This document shows positions 19,397-28,096 of a DNA stretch of 64,000 bases, one piece after another; the first letter of the stretch is position 1; each line of letters opens with the position of its first letter. Source of the stretch: G963717155 sp963717155. Lineage in GTDB: Bacteria > Actinomycetota > Thermoleophilia > Gaiellales > JALYLC01. The stretch is from assembly GCA_963717155.1 (NCBI GenBank), contig OY970326.1:1426001-1490000 (forward strand), given 5' to 3'. The translations under genes and the position numbers were made by a program. Below the pieces are notes generated by a model. The model was not told the origin of the DNA, ran no database searches, and saw only the letters and a program-made list of their open reading frames with translations.

Positions 19397-20298
19397 TCCG
19401 TCCGCGTCAGCCTCCTCGAGTAGCCGTGGGAAGTCGGGGCCGTCGAACTCGGCGACGGCGCGCACGTACTTCTCCATGCCCCACGACCAGAAGTCGAAGT
19501 CGATCTGGGACACCCCGTCCTGGATCGACGCCCAGAGCGTCCAGCCGTACTTCGACATGAGCCCGAGCAGCCGCGCACGCGCGATCTTGTGTCGCAGCCG
19601 CCGGCCGTAGTAGTGCGTCACCAGCTCGTCGAGCTGTGCGAGCGACAGGTTGGACTCGCTCCAGATGTTGCCGAGCTCGAAGCAGGCGTCGTTGTTGCCG
19701 GCGTACTCGTAGTCGATCAGCCGGAAGCGGTCGCCGACGTCGATGAAGTTCTCCGCGAGCAGGTCGTTGTTGCACGGAACGGTGCCCTCGTCGCGTACGG
19801 CGAGGGCCTCGCGCATCGCCGCGACCTGCGGCGCGAACTCGTCGTAGCGCTCGGGCAGGCGGAACCCGCGCTCGCCCGACGAGCCGCGGTAGCGCGCCTG
19901 GATCTCGAACATGTCGAAGTCGCCGAGGAAGCGGCGAGCGCCGTGCAGCCGCCGGCACGCGTCGGCGACCCATCGAGGCGATCCCCCCGGCGCAAGGTCG
20001 TCGGCGCTCTGCGTGCGCCCGGCGATGAACTCCAGCACCAGGATCGAGCGCTCGGGGAGGTAGTCGACGACCGCCGCGCCGACGCCGACCTCGGCGGCGG
20101 CGACGGAGTCGTGGTGCTCGTGCTCCCGGTCGATCGCGAGCAGGCCGTGTCCTTGCCCGACACGCGCACCACGTACGAGCGCCCGGCGACGTCGACCTTG
20201 TAGTTCGTGTTCGTGAGGCCGCCCGGCAGCTCGGCCACCGTGCGGTCGCCGCCCGCCAGCGCGGGCACGAGGTCGAGGATGTCGTCGATCGAGGCCAC
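19393..20298 (-). CDS. choline/ethanolamine kinase-family phosphotransferase, frameshifted
   Basis: An aminoglycoside phosphotransferase/choline kinase-fold protein of about 301 residues. ELPGGLTNTNYKVDVAGRSY is the nucleotide-binding start typical of LicA-like choline kinases. VPCNNDLLAENFIDVGDRFR carries the catalytic loop (CxNDLxxxN) and LIDYEYAGNNDACFELGNIW the metal-binding DxE-like motif. A missing base near 20150 and one extra base just before the TAA break the frame. GTG at 20298 overlaps the upstream HAD gene by a few bases. A role in choline or ethanolamine phosphorylation is likely. Confidence 0.8.
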
Positions 20299-20300
20299 CT

Positions 20301-20973
20301 CTACGCATTCTCCGAGAAGAGCCGCTCGACGAGCTGCGCGTCGAGCCGGTCGACGACGAGGTCGGCGGGCGCCAGGTCCGGCGTCGTAGGCGGGGGTGCG
20401 AAGCGCCACGACGCGCATGCCGGCCGCACGCGCCGAGATGACGCCGACGGTGGCATCCTCCACGACCCAGACCTCGTGGGCGGAGATGTCCCCGTCCAGG
20501 CGCGCGAGCGCGCGGAGGTACGGCTCGGGATCGGGCTTGCCGCGCACGACGTCCTCGCTCGTCACGATCGCGGTGAACAGCGAGCGGAGCCCGGCTCCCT
20601 CGAGCACGGCCTCGACCGTCTCGCGCGGCGCGCCGGACGCGATCGCGATCGGCACGCGCGCGGCAGCGGCGCGCACGAACGCTGCGGCATCCCCCGTGAT
20701 CGGGGACTGCGCGCGCACGCGCTCGAGGTAACGGGCCGTGTAGCCGGCGACGAGACGCTCGGCGAGGCCCACCTCGTTCACGCGTCCGGCGAGCGCGATG
20801 CCGCGCGCGACGATCGCAGGGTCCGAGAGGCCCGCGAACTCCTCCTGGTAGCGCGTCCCCGAGACGTCGAGGCCGATCCCGGCGAAGAGCTCGCCGTAGA
20901 TCTCCGCCAGCAGTGGCTCGTCGTCGGAGACGGTCCCGTTGAAGTCGAGCACGAAGGCGGCGGGAGCGGGCAC
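20301..20973 (-). CDS. HAD-superfamily hydrolase with DxN nucleophile motif, one frameshift
   Basis: A haloacid dehalogenase-like phosphatase of about 223 residues. Motif I reads VLDFNGTVSDDEP, with Asn where the general acid Asp is usual; motif II is IAIASGAPRETVEAVLEGAG; motif III RGKPDPEPYL; motif IV VVEDATVGVISARAAGM. An extra C near 20396 breaks the end, which then reads PDLAPADLVVDRLDAQLVER to the TAG at 20301-20303. It is followed immediately by the kinase gene, suggesting a phosphate-ester pathway. The GTG at 20973 is divergent from priA. Confidence 0.8.
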
Positions 20974-20985
20974 GCGCCGCGATCC

Positions 20986-20991
20986 TATCCT
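20986..20991 (+). promoter_or_regulatory. -10 box of priA
   Basis: TATCCT ends seven bases before the priA ATG at 20999, in the 25-base divergent gap with the HAD hydrolase gene. Confidence 0.5.
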
Positions 20992-20998
20992 CCAGCCG

Positions 20999-23107
20999 AT
21001 GCCGACCGTCCCGACGCTGCACGTCGTACCGCTTGTCACGACGCGCGCGCTGGCGGGACCGCTCGACTACCTCGGGCCCGAAGGCGAGGCGCCGCTCGCG
21101 ATCGGGACGATCGTGCGCGCGCCGCTCGGCGCCCGTGTCGTCGACGGCGTCGTGGTCGGCGCGGGGGAGGCCGACAGCGAGGGTCTTCGTGCGGTCGAGC
21201 CGACCGCGGGGCCTGGCGTCCCGCCCGATCTCGTCGAGCTCGCGTTGTGGATCGGGGCGTACTACGGCTCGACGCCCGCTCGCGCGCTCGCGCTCGTCCT
21301 ACCGCCTCGCGTCGCCCCGGCGAGCGAGACCTGGGTGGAGCAGCTTCCACACGATGGCCGACTGCATCCCGCGCGTCGTGCCGTGCTCGCCGCGCTCGCG
21401 GACGGCCCCCGGAGGCTCGGCGAGCTGCAGGGCGAGACCGGCGCCACGCGGCCGCTCCTCCGGCGCATGGCGCACGACGGACAGGTGAGGCTGCAGGCCC
21501 GGCCGCTCGCCCCGGCAGCGGCAGCGCGCGACCGCGCGCCGTTGCCGACCGCCGAGCAGGCCGCCGCGATCGAGCGCATCGACGAGGCCCTCGAGGACGG
21601 CGGCGCCCTGCTCGTACACGGGGTGACGGGCTCGGGGAAGACCGAGGTCTACCTGCACGCGATCGCCGCAACGCTGGATCGGGGGCTCGCGGCAATCGTG
21701 CTGGTGCCCGAGATCGCGCTCGCTCCCCAGACCGCGGGGCGTATCACGGCTCGCTTCGGGGCTCGAGTCGCCGTCCTGCACTCGGGGCTCGCCGACGGCG
21801 TGCGGGCGGCCGCGTACGCGCGGATCCGAAGCGGCGACGCCGACGTCGTCGTCGGACCGCGCTCGGCGGTGCTCGCACCGGTCGGGCGACTCGGCCTCGT
21901 GGTCGTCGACGAGGAGCACGATGCGGCCTACAAGCAGGGCGACGACCCGCGCTACGACGCTCGCCGCGTCGCGCTGCGCCGCGCGCGCTCGGCAGGGGCG
22001 CTCCTGCTCGCCTGCTCCGCGACCCCGCGACCCGAGAGCTGGCACGGACTCGAGCGGGTCACGCTGCGCTCGCGCGTCGGCGGTGCCCTGCCTCCCGTCG
22101 AGGTGGTCGATCTCCGGGGCGATCCCCACTACCCGCTCTCGCGCCCGCTGCGCGACGGCCTCGGCGCTCTCGCCGACGAGGGCGGCCGCGCGATCCTCCT
22201 GCTCAACCGGCGCGGGGCCGCGCCGGCGCTGCACTGTCGCGCCTGCGGACGCGGGTTCCGCTGCCCCAACTGCGATGTCAGCCTCACCCTGTATGCCGGC
22301 GGGCGGCTTCGCTGCCACCACTGCGGGCACACCGAGCACGTGCCTCGCACCTGTCCGACGTGCGGGGCCGTCGACATCGTGCGACTCGGGGCGGGCACGG
22401 AGCGTGTCGTGGAGGCCGTGGTCGACGCGTGCGGTCCCGGCGTTGCGGTGCTGCGCCTCGACGCCGACGCCTCGGCGCCACGCGGTGCGCTGGAGGACGT
22501 GCTCGAGCGCTTCGCGCGCGAGCCTCGAGCCGTGCTCGTCGGGACGCAGATGGTGGCGAAGGGGCACGACGTGCGAGGCGTACGGCTCGCGGCGGCACTC
22601 GACGCCGACCAGGGCCTGCAGTTCCCCGATTTCCGCAGCGAGGAGCGGACGTTCGCCTTGCTGACGCAGCTCGCCGGGCGAAGCGGACGCCTCGGCGATC
22701 CGGGACGCGTGCTCGTACAGGCCTTCGACCCGGACGCGAGGGTCGTGCAGCTCGCGGCGCACCACGCGGTCGAGCCCTTCGTCACCGGCGAGCTGGCCCG
22801 TCGGGAGCTGCTCGGATACCCGCCCTTTCGCAGTCTCGTGCGGGTCGAGGTCGCGGCTGCCCGGCCCGACGCGCCCATGGCGGCCCTCGACGCGCTCGCG
22901 CAGGCTGCCCGCTCCGAGCTCGCGGGCGACGACCTGCTCGGCCCTGCCCCTCTGCTGCGCCTGCGCGGTCGCGCACGGGCCCAGTTGCTCGTGAAGACGA
23001 CGCGGCCGGCGCGGGCCGGATCGGTGCTCGCCGGTCTCGTCGCACGCCAGGGGCGTTCGCTCCGACGGGCCGGCGCACAGGTGGTGATCGACGTCGACCC
23101 CCAGTAG
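20999..23107 (+). CDS. priA: primosomal protein N' (PriA)
   Basis: PriA restarts stalled replication forks. The 702-residue protein has an N-terminal DNA-binding domain, a helicase core with the Walker A motif VHGVTGSGKTEVYLHAIAA and DEEH box (VVVDEEHDAAYKQGDDPRYD), and a zinc-binding region with eight cysteines (CRACGRGFRCPNC and CHHCGHTEHVPRTCPTC). The helicase motifs appear intact, unlike the degenerate PriA of mycobacteria. The frame is intact. It heads the priA-def-fmt-rsmB-rpe block. Confidence 0.94.
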   Translation: MPTVPTLHVVPLVTTRALAGPLDYLGPEGEAPLAIGTIVRAPLGARVVDGVVVGAGEADSEGLRAVEPTAGPGVPPDLVELALWIGAYYGSTPARALALVLPPRVAPASETWVEQLPHDGRLHPARRAVLAALADGPRRLGELQGETGATRPLLRRMAHDGQVRLQARPLAPAAAARDRAPLPTAEQAAAIERIDEALEDGGALLVHGVTGSGKTEVYLHAIAATLDRGLAAIVLVPEIALAPQTAGRITARFGARVAVLHSGLADGVRAAAYARIRSGDADVVVGPRSAVLAPVGRLGLVVVDEEHDAAYKQGDDPRYDARRVALRRARSAGALLLACSATPRPESWHGLERVTLRSRVGGALPPVEVVDLRGDPHYPLSRPLRDGLGALADEGGRAILLLNRRGAAPALHCRACGRGFRCPNCDVSLTLYAGGRLRCHHCGHTEHVPRTCPTCGAVDIVRLGAGTERVVEAVVDACGPGVAVLRLDADASAPRGALEDVLERFAREPRAVLVGTQMVAKGHDVRGVRLAAALDADQGLQFPDFRSEERTFALLTQLAGRSGRLGDPGRVLVQAFDPDARVVQLAAHHAVEPFVTGELARRELLGYPPFRSLVRVEVAAARPDAPMAALDALAQAARSELAGDDLLGPAPLLRLRGRARAQLLVKTTRPARAGSVLAGLVARQGRSLRRAGAQVVIDVDPQ

Positions 23108-23108
23108 C

Positions 23109-23114
23109 TACGAT
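23109..23114 (+). promoter_or_regulatory. -10 box of def
   Basis: TACGAT lies directly after the priA stop and ends seven bases before the ATG at 23122. Confidence 0.45.
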
Positions 23115-23121
23115 CCCCGGT

Positions 23122-23703
23122 ATGGCCTCCACCACCAAGCCCTCGCGGAAGGAACGCCGCGAGCAGGAGCGCGAGGATCGCTCCGAGGCGCGACGCCAGC
23201 TCGCGCTCGGGCAGATCCGGCGCTATCCCGATCCCGCGCTGCGCGAGCGAGCGCGCGAGGTCGAGGAGTTCTCGGACGATCTGCGGGCGCTCGTGGCGCG
23301 GATGGGCCGAGTCATGGAGGACGCACATGGTGTCGGTCTCGCGGCCACCCAGCTCGGTCTGCTGCGCCGCGTCCTCGTGTACCGGGCAGACGAGGGCGAC
23401 GAGCTCGGCGTGATCGTGAACCCCGTGATCGCCGAGCAGTCCGAGGAGAAGGCGGTCGACGACGAGGGCTGCCTCTCGCTGCCCGAGGTGCATGTGCCCG
23501 TCGAGCGCTTCAGCTCGATCGTCGTCACGGGGCAGGACGGGACAGGCGCCCCGCTGCGGGTCGAGGTCGACGGACTCCAGTCGCGCGTGATCCAGCACGA
23601 GATCGACCATCTGGACGGCGTCCTGATTCTCGACCGCACGACGCCCGAGGCCCGTCGCGAGGCGATGCGGTCCCTCCGTCCGCGGCCTGACGAACGGGGG
23701 TGA
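23122..23703 (+). CDS. def: peptide deformylase
   Basis: Removes the formyl group from N-terminal methionine of new proteins. All three metal-site motifs are present: GVGLAATQLG, EGCLSLPEV (Cys ligand) and QHEIDHLDG (two His ligands and catalytic Glu). The 193-residue protein has a charged 30-residue extension (SRKERREQEREDRSEARRQL) before the catalytic domain, longer than usual. It overlaps fmt by four bases; def and fmt act in the same cycle. Confidence 0.94.
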   Translation: MASTTKPSRKERREQEREDRSEARRQLALGQIRRYPDPALRERAREVEEFSDDLRALVARMGRVMEDAHGVGLAATQLGLLRRVLVYRADEGDELGVIVNPVIAEQSEEKAVDDEGCLSLPEVHVPVERFSSIVVTGQDGTGAPLRVEVDGLQSRVIQHEIDHLDGVLILDRTTPEARREAMRSLRPRPDERG

Positions 23704-24626
23704 CCCCGGCCAGGGTCGGCTTCGCCGGCACGACCGCGTGGGCTGCCGACGCGCTGGGCCGGCTTGCCGGAGACTCGAGACTCGACGTCGCGCTCGTCCT
23801 GACGCAGCCGGACAGGCCGGCTGGTCGCGGGCGCGCGGTGCGGCGCCCACCGGTTGCCGAGCGCGCCGTGGAGCTCGGCGTTCCGGTGCTGCAGCCGGAG
23901 AGGCCCGGCGACGTGCTCGACGACCTGCGCTCGGCCGAGCTCGGCGCCATCGCGGTCGTCGCCTACGGCGAGCTCGTTCCGCGCTCGCTGCTCGACGCGC
24001 TGCCGTGGCTCAACCTGCATCCGTCGAGGCTGCCGCGTTGGCGCGGGGCTGCCCCGATCGAGCGCGCGATCATGGCCGGCGAGAGTCAGCTCGCGGCCTG
24101 CGTCATCCGGCTCGTCGAGGCGCTCGACGCCGGGCCGATCGCAGGCTGTGAGGCGTTCGCCCTGGCTCCAGAGGAGACCTCCGTCGACGCCTACGTCCGC
24201 GCGCTCGAGCTCGGCGTCCCGCTGCTCGCCGACGCGCTGGTCGCCGCCGCCGCCGGACTGCTCGCGACGGTTCCGCAGATCGGCGAGCCGTCGTACGCGG
24301 CGAAGATCGGACGCGACGACCTCGCGCTCGATCCGGGCGGGCCGGTGGCGATCCAGCACGCTCGGGTCCGCGCGCTCGCGGCGACGACGGGCGCAAGGCT
24401 CGATGTCGGAGGCCAGGCAGTCTCGGTCTGGGGCTCCTGCCTGGCACTCGAGGCTCCGCCGCTCGCGCCGGGCACGCTCGGTGTCGACGATCGCCGCCTG
24501 CTCCTCGGCTGCGCCGACGGCGCCCTCGAGCTCGTCGAGATCCAGCCGGCCGGTCGCCGCCGCATGGACGGGCTCGCGTGGGCGCGGGGCATCCACGGCG
24601 AGCTCCCGGTCGCGGCCCGCCCGTGA
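23700..24626 (+). CDS. fmt: methionyl-tRNA formyltransferase
   Basis: Formylates initiator Met-tRNA using 10-formyl-tetrahydrofolate. The N-terminal domain begins RVGFAGTTAWAADALGRL (FxGTxxFA-like) and includes LTQPDRPAGRG and the active-site NLHPSRLPRWRGAAPIERAI with Asn, His and downstream Asp. The C-terminal OB-like domain ends RMDGLAWARGI. It is 308 residues with an intact frame. The GTG overlaps the def stop. Confidence 0.94.
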   Translation: MTPARVGFAGTTAWAADALGRLAGDSRLDVALVLTQPDRPAGRGRAVRRPPVAERAVELGVPVLQPERPGDVLDDLRSAELGAIAVVAYGELVPRSLLDALPWLNLHPSRLPRWRGAAPIERAIMAGESQLAACVIRLVEALDAGPIAGCEAFALAPEETSVDAYVRALELGVPLLADALVAAAAGLLATVPQIGEPSYAAKIGRDDLALDPGGPVAIQHARVRALAATTGARLDVGGQAVSVWGSCLALEAPPLAPGTLGVDDRRLLLGCADGALELVEIQPAGRRRMDGLAWARGIHGELPVAARP

Positions 24627-25885
24627 GCGACGCTGCTCGAGCTGTCGCGTACGCCGTCGTGCGTCGATCGCTCGACAGCGGCGCCTATGCCGACCGTGCG
24701 ATCGACGGCGAGGCGACCAGGGCGGGACTCGACGCACGCGGACGAGCATTCGCGTCGTTCCTCGCGCTCGGGACCGTGCAGCACCTGCGCACGCTCGATG
24801 CGGCGATCGAGCACGCGGCCGAACGGTCGCCGGACCGCCTCGAGCGTCCGCTGCTGCACGCCCTGCGACTCGGCGCGTTCCAGCTCCTGTTCGCAGGCTC
24901 GGTCCCCGACCGGGCGGCGGTCTCCGAGACGGTGGAGCTCGTGCGCTCGGTCGTCGGGCCACGCGCGACGGGACTCGCGAACGCCGTCATGCGACGGGTC
25001 GCAAGCGATGGCCCGGCCTGGCTCGCCTCGCTTCCAGACGACACCGCCGAGGAGGCCGGCCTCCTTCACTCGCTGCCCGACTGGGTGTGCCGGCTCTGGT
25101 TCGACGCGTATGGCCGCGAGCGTGCGCTGCAGCTATGTCGCGCCGCGAACGTCCCGGCTCGCTCCGTGCTCCGCCCGAACCCGCTGCGTGCCGCGCCGGG
25201 CGAGGTCGAGCTGCTGCTTGCGGCCGCCGGAGTGGAGACCGAGACCGACGCGGCGACGGGCGCGTTCCTCGTCGCAGGCGCGTTCGACCTCGCGGGATCC
25301 GAGCTCTACGAGCGCGGCCTGGTCGTCGCGCAGTCACTGAGCTCGATCGCCGTCGTCGACCTCGTCGCGGCCGAGCCGGGCGAGCGCGTCCTCGATCTCT
25401 GCGCGGCACCGGGCGGGAAGACCGCCGGGCTCGCGGCAGCCGGCGCGCACGTCACGGCCGTCGAGAGCAACTCGGCCCGCGCCGCGGCGCTGCGCACGAC
25501 GCTCGCGCGACTGGGTGTCGGTGACGTGGAGGTCGTCGAGGCCGACGGCCGCGCGTACGAGGGCGAGCGGTTCGACGCGATCCTCGTGGACGCGCCGTGC
25601 AGCGGCCTCGGTGTCCTGAACGGGCGGCCCGACTCGCGCTGGCGCCGCTCGCCGTCGGACGTGGAGGCGCTGGCGGTGCTGCAGACCGAGCTCGTTGCGC
25701 ATGCGCGCGAGCTGCTGGTGCCTGGCGGGCGGCTCGTGTACGCCGCGTGCACGCTGTCGCCCGACGAGAACGAGCGCGTGCCTCGAGCGGCAGGCCTGAC
25801 GCCGGTGAGCGAGCAGCGCCTGTGGCCCGGACCGGGGGCTGACGGCTTCTACGTCGCGACGCTCCGCCCACCACGGACACCATAA
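24623..25885 (+). CDS. rsmB: 16S rRNA (cytosine-967-C5)-methyltransferase (RsmB/Sun)
   Basis: Methylates C967 in 16S rRNA with SAM. The N-terminal NusB-like RNA-binding domain (residues 1-130) is followed by the methyltransferase fold: VLDLCAAPGGKTAGLAAAGA (SAM site), LVDAPCSGLGVLNGRPDSRW (motif IV Cys) and VYAACTLSPDENE (motif VI Cys). After this the tail seems short (VPRAAGLTPV), so a small internal loss is possible although the frame is open. It is 420 residues and overlaps fmt by four bases. Confidence 0.92.
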   Translation: MSDAARAVAYAVVRRSLDSGAYADRAIDGEATRAGLDARGRAFASFLALGTVQHLRTLDAAIEHAAERSPDRLERPLLHALRLGAFQLLFAGSVPDRAAVSETVELVRSVVGPRATGLANAVMRRVASDGPAWLASLPDDTAEEAGLLHSLPDWVCRLWFDAYGRERALQLCRAANVPARSVLRPNPLRAAPGEVELLLAAAGVETETDAATGAFLVAGAFDLAGSELYERGLVVAQSLSSIAVVDLVAAEPGERVLDLCAAPGGKTAGLAAAGAHVTAVESNSARAAALRTTLARLGVGDVEVVEADGRAYEGERFDAILVDAPCSGLGVLNGRPDSRWRRSPSDVEALAVLQTELVAHARELLVPGGRLVYAACTLSPDENERVPRAAGLTPVSEQRLWPGPGADGFYVATLRPPRTP

Positions 25886-25888
25886 GCT
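25883..25888 (+). promoter_or_regulatory. -10 box of rpe
   Basis: TAAGCT overlaps the rsmB stop codon and ends six bases before the GTG at 25895. The identical hexamer at the same distance precedes ribE. Confidence 0.45.
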
Positions 25889-25894
25889 CCAGGC

Positions 25895-26570
25895 GTGGCC
25901 TGGCCTGAAGACCAGCTCGTGCTGCCGTCGATCCTCGCGTCGGACTTCGGCGCGTTCCGCGCGCAGGTGCGAGAGCTCCTCGACGCCGGGGCGCGAGCCT
26001 TCCACTGCGACGTGATGGACGGGCACTTCGTGCCACCGATCACGTTCGGGCCGGGCGTCGTCGCCTCGATCGCGGACCAGGTCCACGCCGTCGGCGGCGT
26101 GCTCGACGTGCATCTCATGATCGAACGGCCCGAGCGCCAGCTCGCCGATTTCGCGAAGGCCGGCGCCGACTCGTGCACGCTGCACGTCGAGGCCTGCCCG
26201 AACCTCCACCGTGCGATCGTGGAAGCCCACGAGCTCGGGATCCGGGCCGGCGTGACCCTGAACCCCGCGACGTCGCTCTCGGGGATCGCCGACGCGATCC
26301 GGTATGCCGACCACGTGCTCTGCATGTCGGTCGATCCGGGCTGGGGTGGCCAGGTCTTCATCGAGGAGTCGCTCGAGCGTCTCCGCGAGCTGCGGGTGCG
26401 CCTGCTTCCCGGCATGGGGCTCGAGGTCGACGGAGGCGTCGGGCCGAACAACGCGGGCCAGTGCGCCGACTGCCGGCGCCAACCTGATCGTCGCGGGCTC
26501 GGCGATCTACGGCCAGCCGTCACCAGGAGACGCCTACCGCGCGATCGTCGCGGCCGCCGGCTTCGCATGA
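25895..26570 (+). CDS. rpe: ribulose-phosphate 3-epimerase, one frameshift
   Basis: Interconverts ribulose 5-phosphate and xylulose 5-phosphate. Signatures are LPSILASDFGAF, HCDVMDGHFVPPITFGP, VHLMIERPE, MSVDPGWGGQVFIEE and LEVDGGVGPNNAG; the conserved Asp and His metal ligands are all present. The frame shifts near 26475, after which NLIVAGSAIYG completes the phosphate-binding site. Corrected length is 224 residues. The stop overlaps the ribD start. Rpe supplies the ribulose 5-phosphate used by RibBA, so its linkage to rib genes makes metabolic sense. Confidence 0.92.
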
Positions 26571-27634
26571 CGGGCGACGACGCCCGCTTCCTCGAGCGAA
26601 CGCTCGAGCTCGCCGAGCGTGGCCGGTTCACGGCGAGCCCGAACCCCGTCGTCGGATGCGTGATCGTCCGCGACGGCGAGGTGCTCGGCGAGGGGTGGCA
26701 CGTCCGTCCCGGCGAGCGCCACGCGGAGACGAACGCGTTGCTGGCCTGCACCGCAGGAGCGCACGGTGCGACCGCGTACGTGTCGCTCGAGCCCTGCTCG
26801 CACCACGGTCGTCAACCGCCGTGTGCCGACGCGCTGATCGAGGCCGGGATCGCACGGGTCGTCAGCGCGGCGGGCGATCCGTCGGCGAAGGTCGGCGGGA
26901 AGGGCTTCGAGCGCCTGCGCGCCGCGCGCGTCGAGGTCGAGGTCGCGACCGGCGACCTGGAGCGGCGCGCTCGGCGTCAGAACGCTGCGTTTCGCACGCA
27001 CACCGTCCACGGGCGACCCTTCGTGCTGCTCAAGCTCGCCGCGTCGCTCGACGGGCGCACCGCAACGGCGGCGGGCGAGAGCCGCTGGATCTCGTCGCCC
27101 GAGAGCCGCCAGCTCGTCCACGACTGGCGAGCCTCGATGGACGCAGTGGCGGTGGGCAGCGGGACGGCGCTCGCGGACGATCCGGGTCTCGACGCGCGCG
27201 ACCTGGAGCCCCCGGCCGAGCGCCAGCCGCTGCGCGTCGTGTTCGACCGTCGCGGACGGTTGCGCCAGGGACTCAAGCTTGCGACGTCAGGGACGTTGAG
27301 GGTGGCGCCGGCGGGCGCACCGCCGCCGCCGGCCGGCGTCGAGCGCCTCGATGCGAACACCCCCGACGAAGCGCTGCGCGCGCTCGGCGAGCGGGGCGTG
27401 ACGTCGCTGCTGGTCGAGGGGGGCGCCGAGCTCGCGGCCGGGCTGCTGCGAGCCGGAGTGGTGGACTCGATCGCGCTCTTCGTGGCGCCGATGATGCTCG
27501 GCGGCGACGGGCGGGCGATGCTCGGGCGACTCGGGATCGAGGCGCTCGCGGACGCGCCGAGACTGCGCGACCTGCGAGCGCGCCCCGTGGGTCCGGACCT
27601 GCTGGTCGAGGCGGAGCTGCGCGAGATCCCGTAA
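26567..27634 (+). CDS. ribD: riboflavin biosynthesis deaminase/reductase RibD
   Basis: A bifunctional enzyme carrying out the second and third steps of riboflavin synthesis. The N-terminal deaminase shows SPNPVVGCVIV, GERHAETNAL (zinc His and Glu) and the zinc cysteines of SLEPCSHHGRQPPCADALIE. The reductase begins near residue 145 (PFVLLKLAASLDGRTATAAG, then SRWISSPESR) and includes LLVEGGAELAAGLLRAGVVD. It is 355 residues, frame intact. It is cut off from ribE by a 462-base repeat-filled gap. Confidence 0.94.
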   Translation: MTGDDARFLERTLELAERGRFTASPNPVVGCVIVRDGEVLGEGWHVRPGERHAETNALLACTAGAHGATAYVSLEPCSHHGRQPPCADALIEAGIARVVSAAGDPSAKVGGKGFERLRAARVEVEVATGDLERRARRQNAAFRTHTVHGRPFVLLKLAASLDGRTATAAGESRWISSPESRQLVHDWRASMDAVAVGSGTALADDPGLDARDLEPPAERQPLRVVFDRRGRLRQGLKLATSGTLRVAPAGAPPPPAGVERLDANTPDEALRALGERGVTSLLVEGGAELAAGLLRAGVVDSIALFVAPMMLGGDGRAMLGRLGIEALADAPRLRDLRARPVGPDLLVEAELREIP

Positions 27635-27673
27635 GGCACGAGCGCGACCCGGAGACGGGTCGTGGGGCCAGAA

Positions 27674-27790
27674 GCCGGTCCTCGGAAAAGACGCAGGTCG
27701 GGAGCGTGGTTCTCGGGACCTGACGTGGGTCCCGTAAGGCGCTACGCAGGCGTATTCGATCCGTCGCAACCGTGTTAGCGGTTAGGCCGC
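27674..27790 (-). repeat. 117 bp repeat unit, copy D (reverse)
   Basis: On the minus strand it runs from hairpin GCGGCCTAACCGC through CGACGGATCGAATACG to CCTGCGTCTTTTCCGAGG. It is the left arm of element 2. Confidence 0.8.
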
Positions 27791-27924
27791 CCACGAAATA
27801 ATCGACCAGGATCCACAGGTGGCGAGGGTTCGAAAGATCCACAGGTCGCGCGTTCGAAGCTTTCGTGCTCAACCTGGATTCCTTCGACCCCTCGCCACCT
27901 GAGATCTTCGTGGCCCATATCTTG

Positions 27925-28041
27925 GCGGCCTGGCCGCTAACACCATTTCGACGGATCGAAGACGTCTGCGCTGCGCCGTACGGGACCATGGCCAGGTTCC
28001 GAGAACCACGCTCCCGACCTGCGTCTTTTCCGAGGATGGCA
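27925..28041 (+). repeat. 117 bp repeat unit, copy E (direct)
   Basis: It begins with hairpin GCGGCCTGGCCGC, contains CGACGGATCGAAGACGTC and GGTTCCGAGAACCACGCTC, and ends CCGAGGATGGCA, the same terminus as copy A. Confidence 0.8.
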
Positions 28042-28084
28042 CCGGCCTCACGCGCCTGGTCGACATGGCCGAGCGGGCCCTCTA

Positions 28085-28090
28085 TAAGCT
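28085..28090 (+). promoter_or_regulatory. -10 box of ribE
   Basis: The sequence TATAAGCT places TAAGCT six bases before the GTG at 28097. ribE therefore seems to have its own start downstream of the repeat element. No FMN riboswitch motif is visible here. Confidence 0.45.
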
Positions 28091-28096
28091 CCTCCC

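Larger units (their letters stand above)
27674..28041. repeat. palindromic repeat element 2 between ribD and ribE
   Basis: The ribD-ribE gap (27635-28096) is filled by a near-complete inverted repeat: unit D in reverse (27674-27790) and unit E direct (27925-28041), with outer ends CCTCGG and CCGAGG at 27680 and 28035. The spacer has its own inner inverted repeat, GGTGGCGAGGGTTCGAA against CGACCCCTCGCCACC. It shares units and spacer blocks with the element at 1401-1902. I see no coding sequence. Confidence 0.85.

Noticed and set aside
27826..27850. GGGTTCGAA in the spacers looks like a tRNA T-loop
   Set aside because: The flanks do not form the T-stem and no acceptor stem, anticodon loop or CCA is present. 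It belongs to the repeat's own palindrome.
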